Assembly (NCBI RefSeq): GCF_027594825.1
Contig: NZ_CP088930.1
Coordinates: forward strand, 5,207,019 to 5,271,018
Reading direction: 5' to 3'
From: Serratia liquefaciens
Lineage (GTDB): Bacteria > Pseudomonadota > Gammaproteobacteria > Enterobacterales > Enterobacteriaceae
Length of the DNA: 64,000 nucleotides
This document shows, piece after piece, positions 1 to 8,790 of the stretch (its first letter is position 1; each line of letters opens with the position of its first letter). The translations under genes were made by a program, and so were the position numbers. The notes beneath the pieces are model-generated. The model searched no databases. It was not told where the DNA came from and saw only the letters and a program-made list of their open reading frames with translations.

Positions 1-16
1 CTTGAGTGCCGTTTTT

Positions 17-31
17 GTAAAGTTTCGTATT
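17..31 (+). promoter_or_regulatory. Candidate CpxR box upstream of htpX
   Basis: GTAAA, five bases, then GTATT resembles the CpxR consensus GTAAA-N5-GTAAA, with the second half matching at three of five bases. E. coli htpX is known to belong to the Cpx envelope stress regulon, which makes the site plausible. It lies about 110 bases before the start codon; no promoter boxes were assigned with confidence. Confidence 0.4.
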
Positions 32-138
32 TTTAGTAGGTTAATGGCGCACAACTCTTGAAACTGTGACGAATGCCCATACGATCTAGGGTATCCGAGG
101 CAGCGTTTTGTTAACATTTATGAGGAAGTAAACATTTT

Positions 139-1017
139 ATGATGCGTATAGCTCTGTTCCTGCTCACCAACCTGGCGGTGATGTTGGTTTTCGGGCTGGT
201 GCTCAGCCTGACAGGAATCCAATCCAGTAGCGTTCAGGGCCTGATGATCATGGCCGGTCTGTTCGGCTTCGGCGGTTCTTTTGTCTCACTGCTGATGTCC
301 AAATGGATGGCGCTGCGCTCCGTTGGCGGGGAAGTGATTGAACAGCCGCGTAACGAAACCGAAAACTGGCTGCTGGAAACGGTACGCCGTCAGTCGCAGC
401 AGGCAGGCATTGCCATGCCACAGGTCGCTATTTATCACGCACCGGACATTAACGCCTTCGCCACCGGCGCGCGTCGTAACGCTTCGTTGGTCGCCGTCAG
501 TACCGGTCTGCTGCAAAGCATGAGCCGTGACGAAGCGGAGGCGGTTATCGCCCACGAAATCAGCCACGTCGCCAACGGTGACATGGTCACCATGACGCTG
601 ATTCAGGGTATCGTGAACACCTTCGTGATCTTTATCTCGCGCCTGATTGCGCAGGTGGCCGCCGGCTTCCTGGGTAACCGTGACGGTGAAGGGGAAGGTA
701 ACGGCAACCCGATGATCTACTTTGCCGTGTCGATGGTATTGGAACTGGTGTTCGGTATTCTGGCCAGCATCATCACCATGTGGTTCTCGCGTCACCGTGA
801 GTTTTACGCCGACGCAGGCTCCGCCAAACTGGTGGGCCGCGAGAAGATGATCGCGGCGCTGCAACGGCTGAAGACCAGCTATGAACCGCAGGAAGCGGGC
901 AGCATGATGGCGTTTTGCATCAACGGCAAATCCAAGTCGTTCAGCGAACTCTTCATGTCTCACCCGCCGCTCGATAAACGTATCGAAGCGCTGCGTTCAG
1001 GCCAGTACCTGAAGTAA
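139..1017 (+). CDS. htpX: Protease HtpX, membrane zinc metallopeptidase
   Basis: HtpX is an inner-membrane M48 peptidase that cuts misfolded membrane proteins, acting alongside FtsH. The 292-residue product is almost the length of the E. coli protein and collinear with it. Two hydrophobic segments span roughly residues 5-55. The zinc motif HEISH is at residues 139-143, a second hydrophobic pair follows (about 155-215), and the downstream ligand glutamate lies in HREFYADAG. The ATG is preceded by GAGGAAG. It is transcribed alone and ends in an intrinsic terminator. The Cpx-like box upstream fits stress control. Identification is firm from near-identity to the enterobacterial family. Confidence 0.97.
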   Translation: MMRIALFLLTNLAVMLVFGLVLSLTGIQSSSVQGLMIMAGLFGFGGSFVSLLMSKWMALRSVGGEVIEQPRNETENWLLETVRRQSQQAGIAMPQVAIYHAPDINAFATGARRNASLVAVSTGLLQSMSRDEAEAVIAHEISHVANGDMVTMTLIQGIVNTFVIFISRLIAQVAAGFLGNRDGEGEGNGNPMIYFAVSMVLELVFGILASIITMWFSRHREFYADAGSAKLVGREKMIAALQRLKTSYEPQEAGSMMAFCINGKSKSFSELFMSHPPLDKRIEALRSGQYLK

Positions 1018-1028
1018 CCCAAAGAACG

Positions 1029-1060
1029 TAAAAAACCCCGGCTTGCCGGGGTTTTTTATT
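1029..1060 (+). terminator. Intrinsic terminator of htpX
   Basis: An A-run, the stem CCCCGG, loop CTTG, CCGGGG, then six T. The A-run and T-run on either side allow function on both strands, so it may also stop the leftward LysR transcript. Confidence 0.9.
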
Positions 1061-1179
1061 TCAGGCGTCGCCGGGCTGATGGAGAAGCTTTCATACCAGC
1101 AGACAGAGGCGAACGCCTGCGCAGGCCACGCAGTTTGTCGGGTAGGGTTGATTCGAGCCCCCGAGCCGATGGTTAACCA

Positions 1180-2067
1180 TCAGGACTTAAAAAGCGCCGC
1201 GCCCATGAAGTCGATGAACGCGCGCAGCTTCGGTGCCAGGTGCTTGCTCGACGGCCAGAGCATGCGGAAGGTGCCCTGATGCTGGTTGAAGTCGTCCAGT
1301 ACGGTCACCAGCTCGCCCGCCATGATCGCGTCGCACACCATGAAGTCGGGCAGGCAGGCGATCCCGAGGCCATCGCGGGCGACGTGAACCAGGGCCTCGG
1401 TGGTATTGCACACCATTGAGGCCGGAAGGACAGGTTCCGCTTCGCCCTCCGGCACGCGCAAGGGCCATGGCTCGAACTTGCCGGTGCTAGGGAACTTGTG
1501 TTGCAGGCAGGAATGGCCCGCCAGGTCGGACGGCACGCGTGGCGTGCCGCGTGCGGCGAAGTACCGGGGCGCACCGATCAGCAGCAGCTTAAAGGTACCC
1601 AGCGGACGCGACATCAGCCGGGAGTCCGCCGGTTCCCCGGTGCGAATGACGGCATCGAATCCATCCTCGATCACATCGACCATCCGATCCGAGAAGTCCA
1701 CATCCAGCTCGATGGCCGGGTAGCGGTGCATGAAGGCCGTCAGCGCCGGCATGACCAGGCCGCTGACCAGCGGCAGGCTCACGCGCAGCTTGCCTCGGGG
1801 CGCCTGCTGGGTTTCCGACAGTTCCAGCTCCGCAGCCTCGACTTCAGAGAGGATACGCCGGCAACGCTCAAGGAACAGAGCGCCTTCGGCCGTTAGTGTA
1901 ATGCTGCGCGTGCTGCGATGGAACAGGCGCACCCCCAGCCGTTCTTCAAGTCGCGCCACGCTTTTACCTACGGCGGAAGACGAGATGCCGAGCACCCGCC
2001 CAGCCTCAGAAAAGCTGCGGGCTTCGGCCGCCTGCACGAAGAATTCGATGCCGTTGAGGAAATCCAT
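1180..2067 (-). CDS. LysR-family transcriptional regulator
   Basis: This is a 295-residue LysR regulator if translated from the ATG at 2067, giving the usual start MDFLNGIEFF. An upstream ATG at 2079 would add four residues; neither has a strong ribosome site. The winged helix-turn-helix covers about residues 1-60 (SFSEAGRVLGISSSAVGKSVARL). The remainder is the effector-binding domain, closest in style to the CrgA/DhcR-type subgroup. It is divergent from the MFS gene at 2243 with about 175 bases between them, so it probably controls that gene and itself. GC-rich codon use, like the genes that follow and unlike htpX, suggests acquisition. The effector is unknown. Confidence 0.9.
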   Translation of the reverse strand: MDFLNGIEFFVQAAEARSFSEAGRVLGISSSAVGKSVARLEERLGVRLFHRSTRSITLTAEGALFLERCRRILSEVEAAELELSETQQAPRGKLRVSLPLVSGLVMPALTAFMHRYPAIELDVDFSDRMVDVIEDGFDAVIRTGEPADSRLMSRPLGTFKLLLIGAPRYFAARGTPRVPSDLAGHSCLQHKFPSTGKFEPWPLRVPEGEAEPVLPASMVCNTTEALVHVARDGLGIACLPDFMVCDAIMAGELVTVLDDFNQHQGTFRMLWPSSKHLAPKLRAFIDFMGAALFKS

Positions 2068-2092
2068 TGCGCCGCCCATTTAAGAATATTTG

Positions 2093-2107
2093 TCCGATAT
2101 GTTCGGA
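2093..2107. promoter_or_regulatory. Candidate LysR operator in the divergent promoter
   Basis: TCCGA, five bases, TCGGA is a perfect interrupted palindrome just upstream of the LysR start, in the gap shared with the MFS gene. LysR proteins commonly bind such dyads between their own gene and the target. Assignment rests on symmetry and position only. Confidence 0.4.
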
Positions 2108-2242
2108 ACCTTAGCCTATTTTTCTTAATCGTGCGAACGCCTACGCTGGCGGCTGCACAGGTTGGATGCGGCGGCCTTGGCTTTCGAGCCATGGCTTTGA
2201 CGCCTGCCTGCCCCTTCACGGATTCTTTAGCGGAGCTTTTCC

Positions 2243-3775
2243 ATGACACACGCCTCGGCTGCCATTGGCGGCACTAACGGCCGCGACTGGCTGCAACTGC
2301 TGGCCGCCTGCCTCACCGGCATCCTGATCCCGTTGTGCTTCACCGGGCCGGCCGTCGTGCTGCCGTCCATCAGCCAGGAACTGGGCGGGACGGCGGTGCA
2401 ATTGAACTGGGTGGTTAATGGCTACATCCTGACCTACGGCAGCGCCATGATGGCGGCCGGCAGTCTGACCGACACCTATGGGCGTAAGCGCGTGTGGCTG
2501 GTTGGGCTAGCGCTGTTTGCGCTGGTGACGTTCGCCATTCCGCTGGCACCCTCGGTCGGCTGGATCGACGGCCTGCGCCTGGCTCAAGGACTGGGTGGCG
2601 CAGCCGCCTTTGCCGGCGCCATGTCCTCGCTGGCGCAGACCTTCCACGGCCCGATCCGCACGCGGGTATTCAGCCTGCTTGGCACCACGTTCGGAATCGG
2701 GCTGGCCTTCGGGCCGCTGGCAGCGGGCTGGCTGGTGGAAATCGCCGGCTGGCGCTGGGTGTTTCTGGCGACGGCGCTGATCGGTGTGGCTGGCTTCGGG
2801 CTGGTATGGGCCAGTGCCACGGAGTCCCGCGACCCGCAGGCCACCGGCCTGGACTGGCCGGGCGCCATCAGCTTCACCGCCGCGCTCACCTTGTTCACCT
2901 ACGGTATCCTGCTGGCGCCGGAGGACGGCTGGCATAGTGCCACGGTCATAGGCTCGCTGCTGGCGGCGGTAGTGCTGTTCGTGGCCTTCGTGCGGATCGA
3001 GCAGCGTGTCGCCCGCCCGATGCTTGACCTATCGTTGTTCGGCCGTGCGCGTTTCGTCGGCGTGCAGGTGCTGGGTGCGTCGCCGGCCTTCTTTTTCGTC
3101 ACGTTGATCGTGATGCTGCCGGGCCGCTTTATCGGTATCGAGGGGCTGGGCGCGCTCGATGCAGGGAAAATGATGATTGCTCTGGCTGCGCCGCTGCTGG
3201 TGGTGCCGTTCCTTGCCGCGCTGCTGTCGCGCTGGTTCACCTCCGGCATGTTGTCCGGCGTCGGGCTGCTGATGGTGGCGGTCGGGCTGATCTGGCTGGG
3301 CCAGGTGCTGGCGGGGGGGGCTGGTCCCGCGTTGGTGGTGCCGCTGGCGCTTATCGGCATCGGCATTGGCCTGCCTTGGGGGTTGATGGACGGCATGGCC
3401 GTGAGCGTGGTGGAGAAAGAGCGCGCGGGCATGGCTACCGGGATCTTCAACTGCGTGCGCGTCTCGGCTGACGGCATCGCCATTGCAGTGGCGGGTGCGC
3501 TGTTGGCGTTCCTGATCCAGACTGGGTTGCTCGGCACCTTGGGCGCGGCTGCTCCAACCGTTGTGATTGAGGCCGCCAACCGTGCCGCACTGGGCGATTT
3601 GGCGCAGGCGTCCGCGCTGGTACCCGGTGAACGCGCCTTGCTGTTGGCAACCTACGACCACGCATTCCGCTGGGTTTTGTACGTTCTGGCTATCTCGTCG
3701 GCACTGACGGCATTGCTGGTGTTTGCCTTGCTCGGCCGTTCGCGTGCCCATAAAGACTCGGGAGCGACGGCATGA
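2243..3775 (+). CDS. MFS drug exporter, DHA2-like (14 TM)
   Basis: A proton-driven exporter of 510 residues, the length typical of 14-helix DHA2 carriers. Motif A is visible as GSLTDTYGRKR (about residues 74-84), and the antiporter motif C region is GIGLAFGPLAAGW (about 151-163). Hydrophobic segments run along the entire protein with no signal peptide. A divergent LysR gene suggests substrate-induced control. The stop codon overlaps the start of the next reading frame by ATGA, so the cluster looks like one transcription unit. Codon use is much more GC-rich than in the flanking core genes. The substrate cannot be read from the sequence. Confidence 0.88.
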   Translation: MTHASAAIGGTNGRDWLQLLAACLTGILIPLCFTGPAVVLPSISQELGGTAVQLNWVVNGYILTYGSAMMAAGSLTDTYGRKRVWLVGLALFALVTFAIPLAPSVGWIDGLRLAQGLGGAAAFAGAMSSLAQTFHGPIRTRVFSLLGTTFGIGLAFGPLAAGWLVEIAGWRWVFLATALIGVAGFGLVWASATESRDPQATGLDWPGAISFTAALTLFTYGILLAPEDGWHSATVIGSLLAAVVLFVAFVRIEQRVARPMLDLSLFGRARFVGVQVLGASPAFFFVTLIVMLPGRFIGIEGLGALDAGKMMIALAAPLLVVPFLAALLSRWFTSGMLSGVGLLMVAVGLIWLGQVLAGGAGPALVVPLALIGIGIGLPWGLMDGMAVSVVEKERAGMATGIFNCVRVSADGIAIAVAGALLAFLIQTGLLGTLGAAAPTVVIEAANRAALGDLAQASALVPGERALLLATYDHAFRWVLYVLAISSALTALLVFALLGRSRAHKDSGATA

Positions 3776-4026
3776 GCGAGGCTGACGCACTCGGTTTCGC
3801 TGCCATCTGGCTACGCGACGTGCCATTCCTTGACACCGGTACTGGCAGGAATGCGCTGATCGTCCTTTGGAAGCGGCAACTGGCGCAAGGGGTGCTCCTC
3901 GTCGTGTTGAATCTGAAACTGTTGCGGCGTCCCGCCGCTGAAGTCCTGGCAGAATACCTGCTGCCGGAGTGTCCCGTCGGGGTGGACGATGCAGCGATGC
4001 AGGACGCCGGAGAGGCCCAGCGATGA
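3772..4026 (+). pseudogene. Luciferase-like monooxygenase with a large internal deletion
   Basis: The 84-residue frame joins the two ends of a bacterial luciferase-like (LLM) flavin monooxygenase. Residues 1-21, ending in GFAAIWLRDVPF, match the family's N-terminal region. Residues 30-67 (ALIVLWKRQLAQGV, then VVLNLKLLRRPAAEV, then LPECP) match its C-terminal end. The roughly 250 residues between, which form most of the barrel and flavin site, are missing, so it cannot be a working enzyme. Start and stop both overlap neighbours by ATGA, so the deletion kept the frame and the coupling to both MFS genes. Family assignment is from remembered motifs, not a search. Confidence 0.65.
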
Positions 4027-5207
4027 CCGGCCGCTCATCGACGGTTCCCATGTGGAGCGCGGCATGGCTGGTGACGGCCGTGTTCATGCTGTCCAACTCG
4101 CCGACGCCGCTGTACGTCTACTGGCAGCAGCAACTCGGATTCTCCACCGGTATGCTGACGGTGATCTTCGCCCTCTACATCGCCGGGTTGCTGGGCTCCT
4201 TGCTAGTCGCCGGGCAGTTGTCCGACCGCTATGGCCGCAGGCCGATCCTGCTGTCAGGCCTGCTGGCCGGGCTGACGGCCTGCCTGCTGTTCGCCGGTGC
4301 GCAGTCAGTGCTGGCTCTGGGTATTGCCCGACTGCTGACGGGCATCGCAGTGGGCGTCATGGTATCGGCTGGCATGGCGGCAGTCGGTGACCTGGGCGGT
4401 AGAGATCGCAGGCGCCAGGCGGCGTTGCTGGCTTCGGTGTCGATGGTGTTCGGAGCCGGACTGGGGCCGCTGCTCGCGGGTGGCTTGGCGCAAACGCGGG
4501 CGCATCCGATCCTGCCGGTGTTTGGCACCGAGCTGGCCGTTCTCGGCAGTGCGCTGGTCGTTGCCTGTTTGCTGCCCTTGGGCCGTCCGGTTCGATCCAG
4601 CGGCCAGCCATTGCGGCTTCGGCTGCCCACGGTGCCCGCCGCCAATCGGCGGCATCTGGCCTGTGGCATCGCCACCTTCGGGCCGGCTATCACTGCAACC
4701 TCGTTCGTGCTGGCGCTGGGGCCATCGCTGCTTTCCCGGCTGCTCGACGTGCGTAGCCCTATGATCGCCGGCGGTATGGCCTGCGCCATGTTCCTGACCG
4801 CCACCGGCGTGCAGTTCGCGGTGCGCCACTGGCCGATACGCTCGATCTTCCTGGCCAGCACCACGGTCACGGTACTGGCGATGGCGAGTCTGGGCATCGC
4901 CGTGCATACCTCGCTCACACCGATGCTGGTGGCGGCGGCGCTGCTGGCGGGGGCCGGACAGGGCCTGGGCCAGTTGGGCGGCCTGACCCTGATTGGCCTG
5001 CATGTGCCCGACGGGCGACGTGCCGAAGCGAATGCAGTGCTCAACATCGGCGGCTACATCCCGGCGGGGCTGCTGCCGGTGGCGGCCGGCTATCTGATCG
5101 ACAGGCTTGGGCTGGCGGGTGGCGCCACGCTGTTCGCTATCGTGCTGGCCCTGATCGCAGGCGTGGGTGGGTTGTTCGTATTCAAGGCGTTGGCGGTTCT
5201 TGGCTAA
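4023..5207 (+). CDS. MFS transporter (12 TM)
   Basis: A 394-residue major facilitator carrier, the size of a 12-helix member. The ATG at 4023 overlaps the stop of the preceding remnant and has GGAGA 13 bases upstream. A longer frame from 3969 has no hydrophobic or conserved lead-in. Motif A is GQLSDRYGRRPIL (about residues 65-77), and GAGLGPLLAGG near 143-153 resembles the motif C glycine-proline pattern. It is the last intact gene of the acquired LysR-MFS-LLM-MFS cluster and was probably co-transcribed from 2243. The substrate is unknown. Confidence 0.87.
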   Translation: MTGRSSTVPMWSAAWLVTAVFMLSNSPTPLYVYWQQQLGFSTGMLTVIFALYIAGLLGSLLVAGQLSDRYGRRPILLSGLLAGLTACLLFAGAQSVLALGIARLLTGIAVGVMVSAGMAAVGDLGGRDRRRQAALLASVSMVFGAGLGPLLAGGLAQTRAHPILPVFGTELAVLGSALVVACLLPLGRPVRSSGQPLRLRLPTVPAANRRHLACGIATFGPAITATSFVLALGPSLLSRLLDVRSPMIAGGMACAMFLTATGVQFAVRHWPIRSIFLASTTVTVLAMASLGIAVHTSLTPMLVAAALLAGAGQGLGQLGGLTLIGLHVPDGRRAEANAVLNIGGYIPAGLLPVAAGYLIDRLGLAGGATLFAIVLALIAGVGGLFVFKALAVLG

Positions 5208-5242
5208 CCTCGCACAACGCAACCCTCCAAGAGGGAATGACG

Positions 5243-5273
5243 ATGGAGCTACGGCATCTCCGTTGCTTGCCGT
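5243..5273 (+). pseudogene. Remnant of the start of a LysR-family gene
   Basis: ATG followed by codons for MELRHLRC, the very common LysR N-terminus, with a GAGGG ribosome site at 5231. After about nine codons the frame breaks: the expected aromatic residue and Ala-Val appear only after a small shift, then similarity ends. This is a scrap, not a gene. Confidence 0.5.
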
Positions 5274-5307
5274 ACCCTAAGAACCGCGCGTCTGATTCGA
5301 CGGCGCG

Positions 5308-5434
5308 CCCACGCTGCTGATTCTCTATGAAGCGTGGCTCATCCTTGATGAGCCGTTTTTCGCGGCCCGCATCCGGCAATGGCTCAAGACGCCCAGGAAG
5401 AAACGTCAACGTCATCTTCGTTACGCCATCACTG
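5308..5434 (+). pseudogene. trbE: Remnant of trbE, conjugative transfer ATPase
   Basis: Read from 5308 this translates as PTLLILYEAWLILDEPFF, then AARIRQWLKTPRKK. That matches the Walker B region of TrbE/VirB4-type ATPases (family pattern LLILDEAW, then REWLKTLRKKN). The frame then shifts at about 5400, and NVNVIFVTPSL continues the match (family VIFATQSL). The Walker B aspartate is a tyrosine here. The fragment covers about 42 codons of a gene normally above 800. TrbE belongs to the mating-pair apparatus of IncP-type plasmids and Tn4371-like elements, so this is strong evidence that the insertion derives from a conjugative element. Confidence 0.7.
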
Positions 5435-5455
5435 GTGATAACATTTTTATGCCAG

Positions 5456-6850
5456 CTATTTGGCTTGCTCAGGGTTTTCTGCCGCTTGCGCTCGCGGTTG
5501 GGTAATGCGCAGGCTGCTGAGCGCCGCCGCCAGCGTGGCAAAGGTACCGGCCAGGATCAGCGAGGCGTGGGTGCCTGAGGTGGGGAACAAATTGAACATC
5601 AGCGCCACCAGAGCGGCGCCGGAAGTCTGCCCCAATAAGCGAGCGGTACCCAACATACCGCTGGCGCCGCCGCTGCGGTTGCGTGGGGCAGCGGAAATAA
5701 TGGTGTGGTTATTGGGCGATTGAAACAGCCCGAAGCCGGCGCCGCACAGCACCATGCGCCAAATGATATCCAGATCGGAAGGGTTAGACGGCAGCAACGC
5801 CAGCAAAAATAACCCCAAAGCAAATACCGCCAGGCCGATACACCCCAATAATCCGGCGTGGATCCGCTCCACCAGCCGCCCGGCCAACGGTGCCATGACG
5901 ATAATCGCCAGCGGCCAGGGGGTCAGCAACAGCCCAGTGGCAACCTCATCGCGTCCCAGCGCCCCTTGCAGAAAGAAAGGTAGCGAAACCATCGCCAGCA
6001 TTTGTGCGGTAAAGGAACAAATCGAGGTGCCCATCGACAGAGCGAAAATCGGGATGCGCAGCAGGTCGACCGGCAGCAGCGGAAATTCCTGGCGCAGCTG
6101 GCGGCGGACAAAAAAGAAGCCAATGACCAGCAGCGCGGCGATTTCACTGAAAATCAGCGTCAGGCTCTGGCCCTGAGCAAAACCGCTGATGGCGGTGATC
6201 AGCAAGCCGAACGTCAGCGCATTCATCACCGCACTGGTCGGATCAAAACGTTGATTGGCGCTTTTCTGGCTGTTGGCGGGAAGGTATTTCATCCCCAGCA
6301 GCAGCGCCACAATGCCGATCGGCAAGTTGATGGCAAACAGCCATTGCCAGGAGGCCACCGAGAGTATTGCCGCCGCCACCGTGGGCCCGGCAGCCGAAGA
6401 AAAGGCGACAATCAGCGAGTTGATGCCCATACCGCGCCCGAGAAAACGCTGCGGATAGATAATGCGGATCAGCGCGGTGTTGACGCTCATGATGGCGGCA
6501 GCGCCAAATCCCTGAAGCACGCGAGCAATAGTCAGCGTCGTCAGCGAATCTGACAGCGCGCAAAACAGTGAGGTCACGCTGAAGACCAGCAGACCGGCCT
6601 GATAGATACGGCGGTAGCCAATCAGATCGCCGAGCGACGCCAGCGACAGTAGGGAAATTGTGATGGCTAACTGATAGGCGTTCACCACCCAGATAGAGCT
6701 GGCCGGGCTGGCGTTCAGATCGCGGGCGATAGTCGGCAGCGCCACGTTGGCGATTGCGCCGTCGAGCACGGAAACGGTAATGCCGAGGGCAATGGCGAGG
6801 ATTGCCCCATAGCGCTGCGGGACGGGGAGGCCGTCGGTACAAGAACGCAT
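5456..6850 (-). CDS. yebQ: MFS transporter YebQ
   Basis: A 464-residue MFS protein matching E. coli YebQ along its length, including DGLPVPQRYGAIL at the start, IMSVNTALIRIIYPQRFLGRG in the first half, and FQSPNNHTII with RSGGASGMLGTARLLGQ near the end. The ATG at 6850 was chosen because homology begins there; the frame extends upstream to 6964 with sequence lacking homology. In E. coli yebQ lies directly between htpX and kdgR, so this gene marks the right edge of the insertion. The substrate is not established. It is divergent from kdgR. Confidence 0.9.
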   Translation of the reverse strand: MRSCTDGLPVPQRYGAILAIALGITVSVLDGAIANVALPTIARDLNASPASSIWVVNAYQLAITISLLSLASLGDLIGYRRIYQAGLLVFSVTSLFCALSDSLTTLTIARVLQGFGAAAIMSVNTALIRIIYPQRFLGRGMGINSLIVAFSSAAGPTVAAAILSVASWQWLFAINLPIGIVALLLGMKYLPANSQKSANQRFDPTSAVMNALTFGLLITAISGFAQGQSLTLIFSEIAALLVIGFFFVRRQLRQEFPLLPVDLLRIPIFALSMGTSICSFTAQMLAMVSLPFFLQGALGRDEVATGLLLTPWPLAIIVMAPLAGRLVERIHAGLLGCIGLAVFALGLFLLALLPSNPSDLDIIWRMVLCGAGFGLFQSPNNHTIISAAPRNRSGGASGMLGTARLLGQTSGAALVALMFNLFPTSGTHASLILAGTFATLAAALSSLRITQPRAQAAENPEQAK

Positions 6851-7060
6851 GTTGATCTCGAAGGTATTAATCCGGGGGAGTATTACCATGCTAATCATGT
6901 TCGTCTGCGATTGCATCCACAGTTTTCCGCTCAATTGTAATAACCGATGAGATCCTGCGGGCATTCAGCCCAGCCGCGATTGCGTGGCTTCTGCGGGACC
7001 GCGTATACTGAAACCCTTGTTCAAATTTCTTAAAACGCAAAGCTGGCTAGGATAGTGACT

Positions 7061-7852
7061 ATGGTGAACGCAGATCCAGACAAACAACCGGATGCGGTTT
7101 CCTCGGTGCTGAAGGTGTTCGGCATCTTGCAGGCGCTGGGCGAGGAACGCGAGATCGGCATTACTGAGCTTTCCCAGCGGGTGATGATGTCCAAAAGTAC
7201 CGTATACCGTTTTCTTCAGACCATGAAGTCGCTGGGCTATGTGTCGCAGGAAGGGGAATCGGAAAAATATGCGCTGACGCTCAAGCTGTTTGAACTGGGT
7301 GCCAAGTCGTTGCAGAACGTCGATCTGATCCGTATTGCCGATGTTCAAATGCGCGAGTTGTCGAATCACACCCGGGAGGCCATTCACCTTGGGGCGCTCG
7401 ACGAAGACAGCATTGTCTATATCCATAAAATCGACGCGCAGTATAACCTGCGTATGTACTCGCGCATCGGCCGGCGTAACCCATTGCACAGTACCGCTAT
7501 CGGTAAAGTGTTGCTGGCCTGGCGCGAACGGGCGGAAGTGGAGCAAATTCTTTCGCAGATCGCGTTTACCCGCAGCACGCCGAACACCCTGACCGATGCC
7601 ACAACGCTGTTGTCGCTGTTGGATCAAGTGCGCGAGCAAGGGGTGGGTGAGGACATCGAAGAGCAGGAAGAAGGGCTACGCTGTATTGCGGTGCCGGTAT
7701 TTGACCGCTTTGGCGTAGTGACCGCCGGCCTGAGCATTTCGTTCCCGTCGATTCGTTATTCTGATGATGCCAGGGCAGATTATGTCAAACGCCTGCACAC
7801 AGCTGCACGCAACATTTCCGAGCAAATGGGCTATCACGACTACCCGTTCTGA
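7061..7852 (+). CDS. kdgR: KdgR, IclR-family repressor of pectin/KDG catabolism
   Basis: KdgR represses genes for uptake and breakdown of pectin products and is released by 2-keto-3-deoxygluconate. The 263-residue protein matches Erwinia and E. coli KdgR almost throughout. A winged helix-turn-helix lies in about residues 12-75 (GITELSQRVMMSKSTVYRFLQ), and the IclR effector domain follows, with HLGALDEDSIVYIHK, RNPLHSTAIGK and the C-terminal SEQMGYHDYPF. The ATG at 7061 has AGGA ten bases upstream; a GTG two codons earlier is less likely. It is monocistronic and ends in a strong terminator. No pectinase genes lie nearby, as expected for this global regulator. Confidence 0.97.
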   Translation: MVNADPDKQPDAVSSVLKVFGILQALGEEREIGITELSQRVMMSKSTVYRFLQTMKSLGYVSQEGESEKYALTLKLFELGAKSLQNVDLIRIADVQMRELSNHTREAIHLGALDEDSIVYIHKIDAQYNLRMYSRIGRRNPLHSTAIGKVLLAWRERAEVEQILSQIAFTRSTPNTLTDATTLLSLLDQVREQGVGEDIEEQEEGLRCIAVPVFDRFGVVTAGLSISFPSIRYSDDARADYVKRLHTAARNISEQMGYHDYPF

Positions 7853-7872
7853 TCCGGTCAGTTGATCAAATC

Positions 7873-7910
7873 AAGGGCGTAGCCACTCACAGGCTGCGCC
7901 CTTTTTTGTT
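7873..7910 (+). terminator. Intrinsic terminator of kdgR
   Basis: An 11-12 bp stem (AAGGGCG.AGCC pairing with GGCT.CGCCCTT) followed by six T, beginning 20 bases after the kdgR stop. Confidence 0.9.
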
Positions 7911-7926
7911 TGGACCAGGGCTGCGA

Positions 7927-8646
7927 TCACAGCGTATCGACCTCAATGCGCAGGCTGTCATGCCGCCAGTATTCGATGTCAAAATCGAGAATTCGGCCGT
8001 GCTGATCGTAATTCAACCGGCGGAGCAGCAGTGCGGGCAAGCCAACCATCGCGCCCAACGCAGTGGCGGCGGCGTATGGCAGGGCGGTAGGGTAAAACGA
8101 CAGGTGCATCCGGTGATAAATCAAATTGTACCGTTGCTGATAAATCTCGGTCAGGCTGCCGTTAAGATCCTGGCTGAGTAATTCAGGTACCCGCTGCGGC
8201 AGGCAGTGGTTCTCGCAATAGCAAATAGCCCGGCCGTCGGCATAGCGTACGCGGCGCAGCAGATAAATTGGGTCAGCCGGCTCCAGCGCTAACGGCTGCA
8301 TCACGTCGAGCGGCGCCGCGGTTTTTTCGGCGGACAACAGCTCAGTGCGCGGCGTGCGCCCCTGCTCCTGGCACAATCGGTGGAAGTTGGTGTTCTGCGT
8401 TGGATCCAGCCACAGCCTCTCCGGCGTAACAAACCAACCCCGACGGTCGGCGCGATAGATGGCACCGGTGGCTTCCAACTGCGCCAGGCTTTCCCGCACG
8501 GTGACGCGGGTAGTAGAGAAAATGGCGCACAGTTCACGTTCGGAAGGCAGCTTATCGCCCGCCTGCAGCGCGCCGCGAGTGATGCGCGCCTGTAGCTGTT
8601 CCTTGATTTGCAGGTAGTGGGGCAACTCACCCAGATGTTCTTTCAT
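7927..8646 (-). CDS. GntR/HutC-family regulator of phosphonate genes (PhnR-like)
   Basis: The 239-residue protein has a GntR winged helix at about residues 8-75 ([32 protein letters not shown]) and a HutC/UbiC-type sensor domain behind it. It is divergent from phnW and phnX. Salmonella PhnR occupies the same role beside its 2-aminoethylphosphonate genes, so the likely inducer is that compound or a product. A TGGT-type dyad, of the kind HutC regulators bind, overlaps the phnW promoter (8765-8776). The operator and inducer are inferences; the family is clear. Confidence 0.85.
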   Translation of the reverse strand: MKEHLGELPHYLQIKEQLQARITRGALQAGDKLPSERELCAIFSTTRVTVRESLAQLEATGAIYRADRRGWFVTPERLWLDPTQNTNFHRLCQEQGRTPRTELLSAEKTAAPLDVMQPLALEPADPIYLLRRVRYADGRAICYCENHCLPQRVPELLSQDLNGSLTEIYQQRYNLIYHRMHLSFYPTALPYAAATALGAMVGLPALLLRRLNYDQHGRILDFDIEYWRHDSLRIEVDTL

Positions 8647-8764
8647 TTCATCTCGCTATGGCATTTCGGCACGTGCTCATTATACATGCCCAGATGAATT
8701 TTTTGTTTCACCTGCGGTTGGCGTTTGACCCGAGGGCCAGGTTGCCATCAGTATAATACCCATC

Positions 8765-8776
8765 TGGTATAGACCA
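8765..8776. promoter_or_regulatory. Candidate GntR/HutC operator before phnW
   Basis: TGGTATAGACCA is a near-perfect dyad matching the half-sites (TGGT...ACCA) bound by HutC-subfamily regulators. It lies 14 bases before the phnW start and just past a TATAAT at 8752, so a bound repressor would block initiation. Confidence 0.6.
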
Positions 8777-8790
8777 ATTAGGTGAATGAC

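Noticed and set aside
1149-1172. GGGTTGATTCGAGCCCCC resembling a tRNA T-arm next to the insertion
   Set aside because: The flanking bases do not pair as a five-base T-stem and no acceptor stem or anticodon arm is present, so it is not a tRNA or a clear attachment-site fragment.
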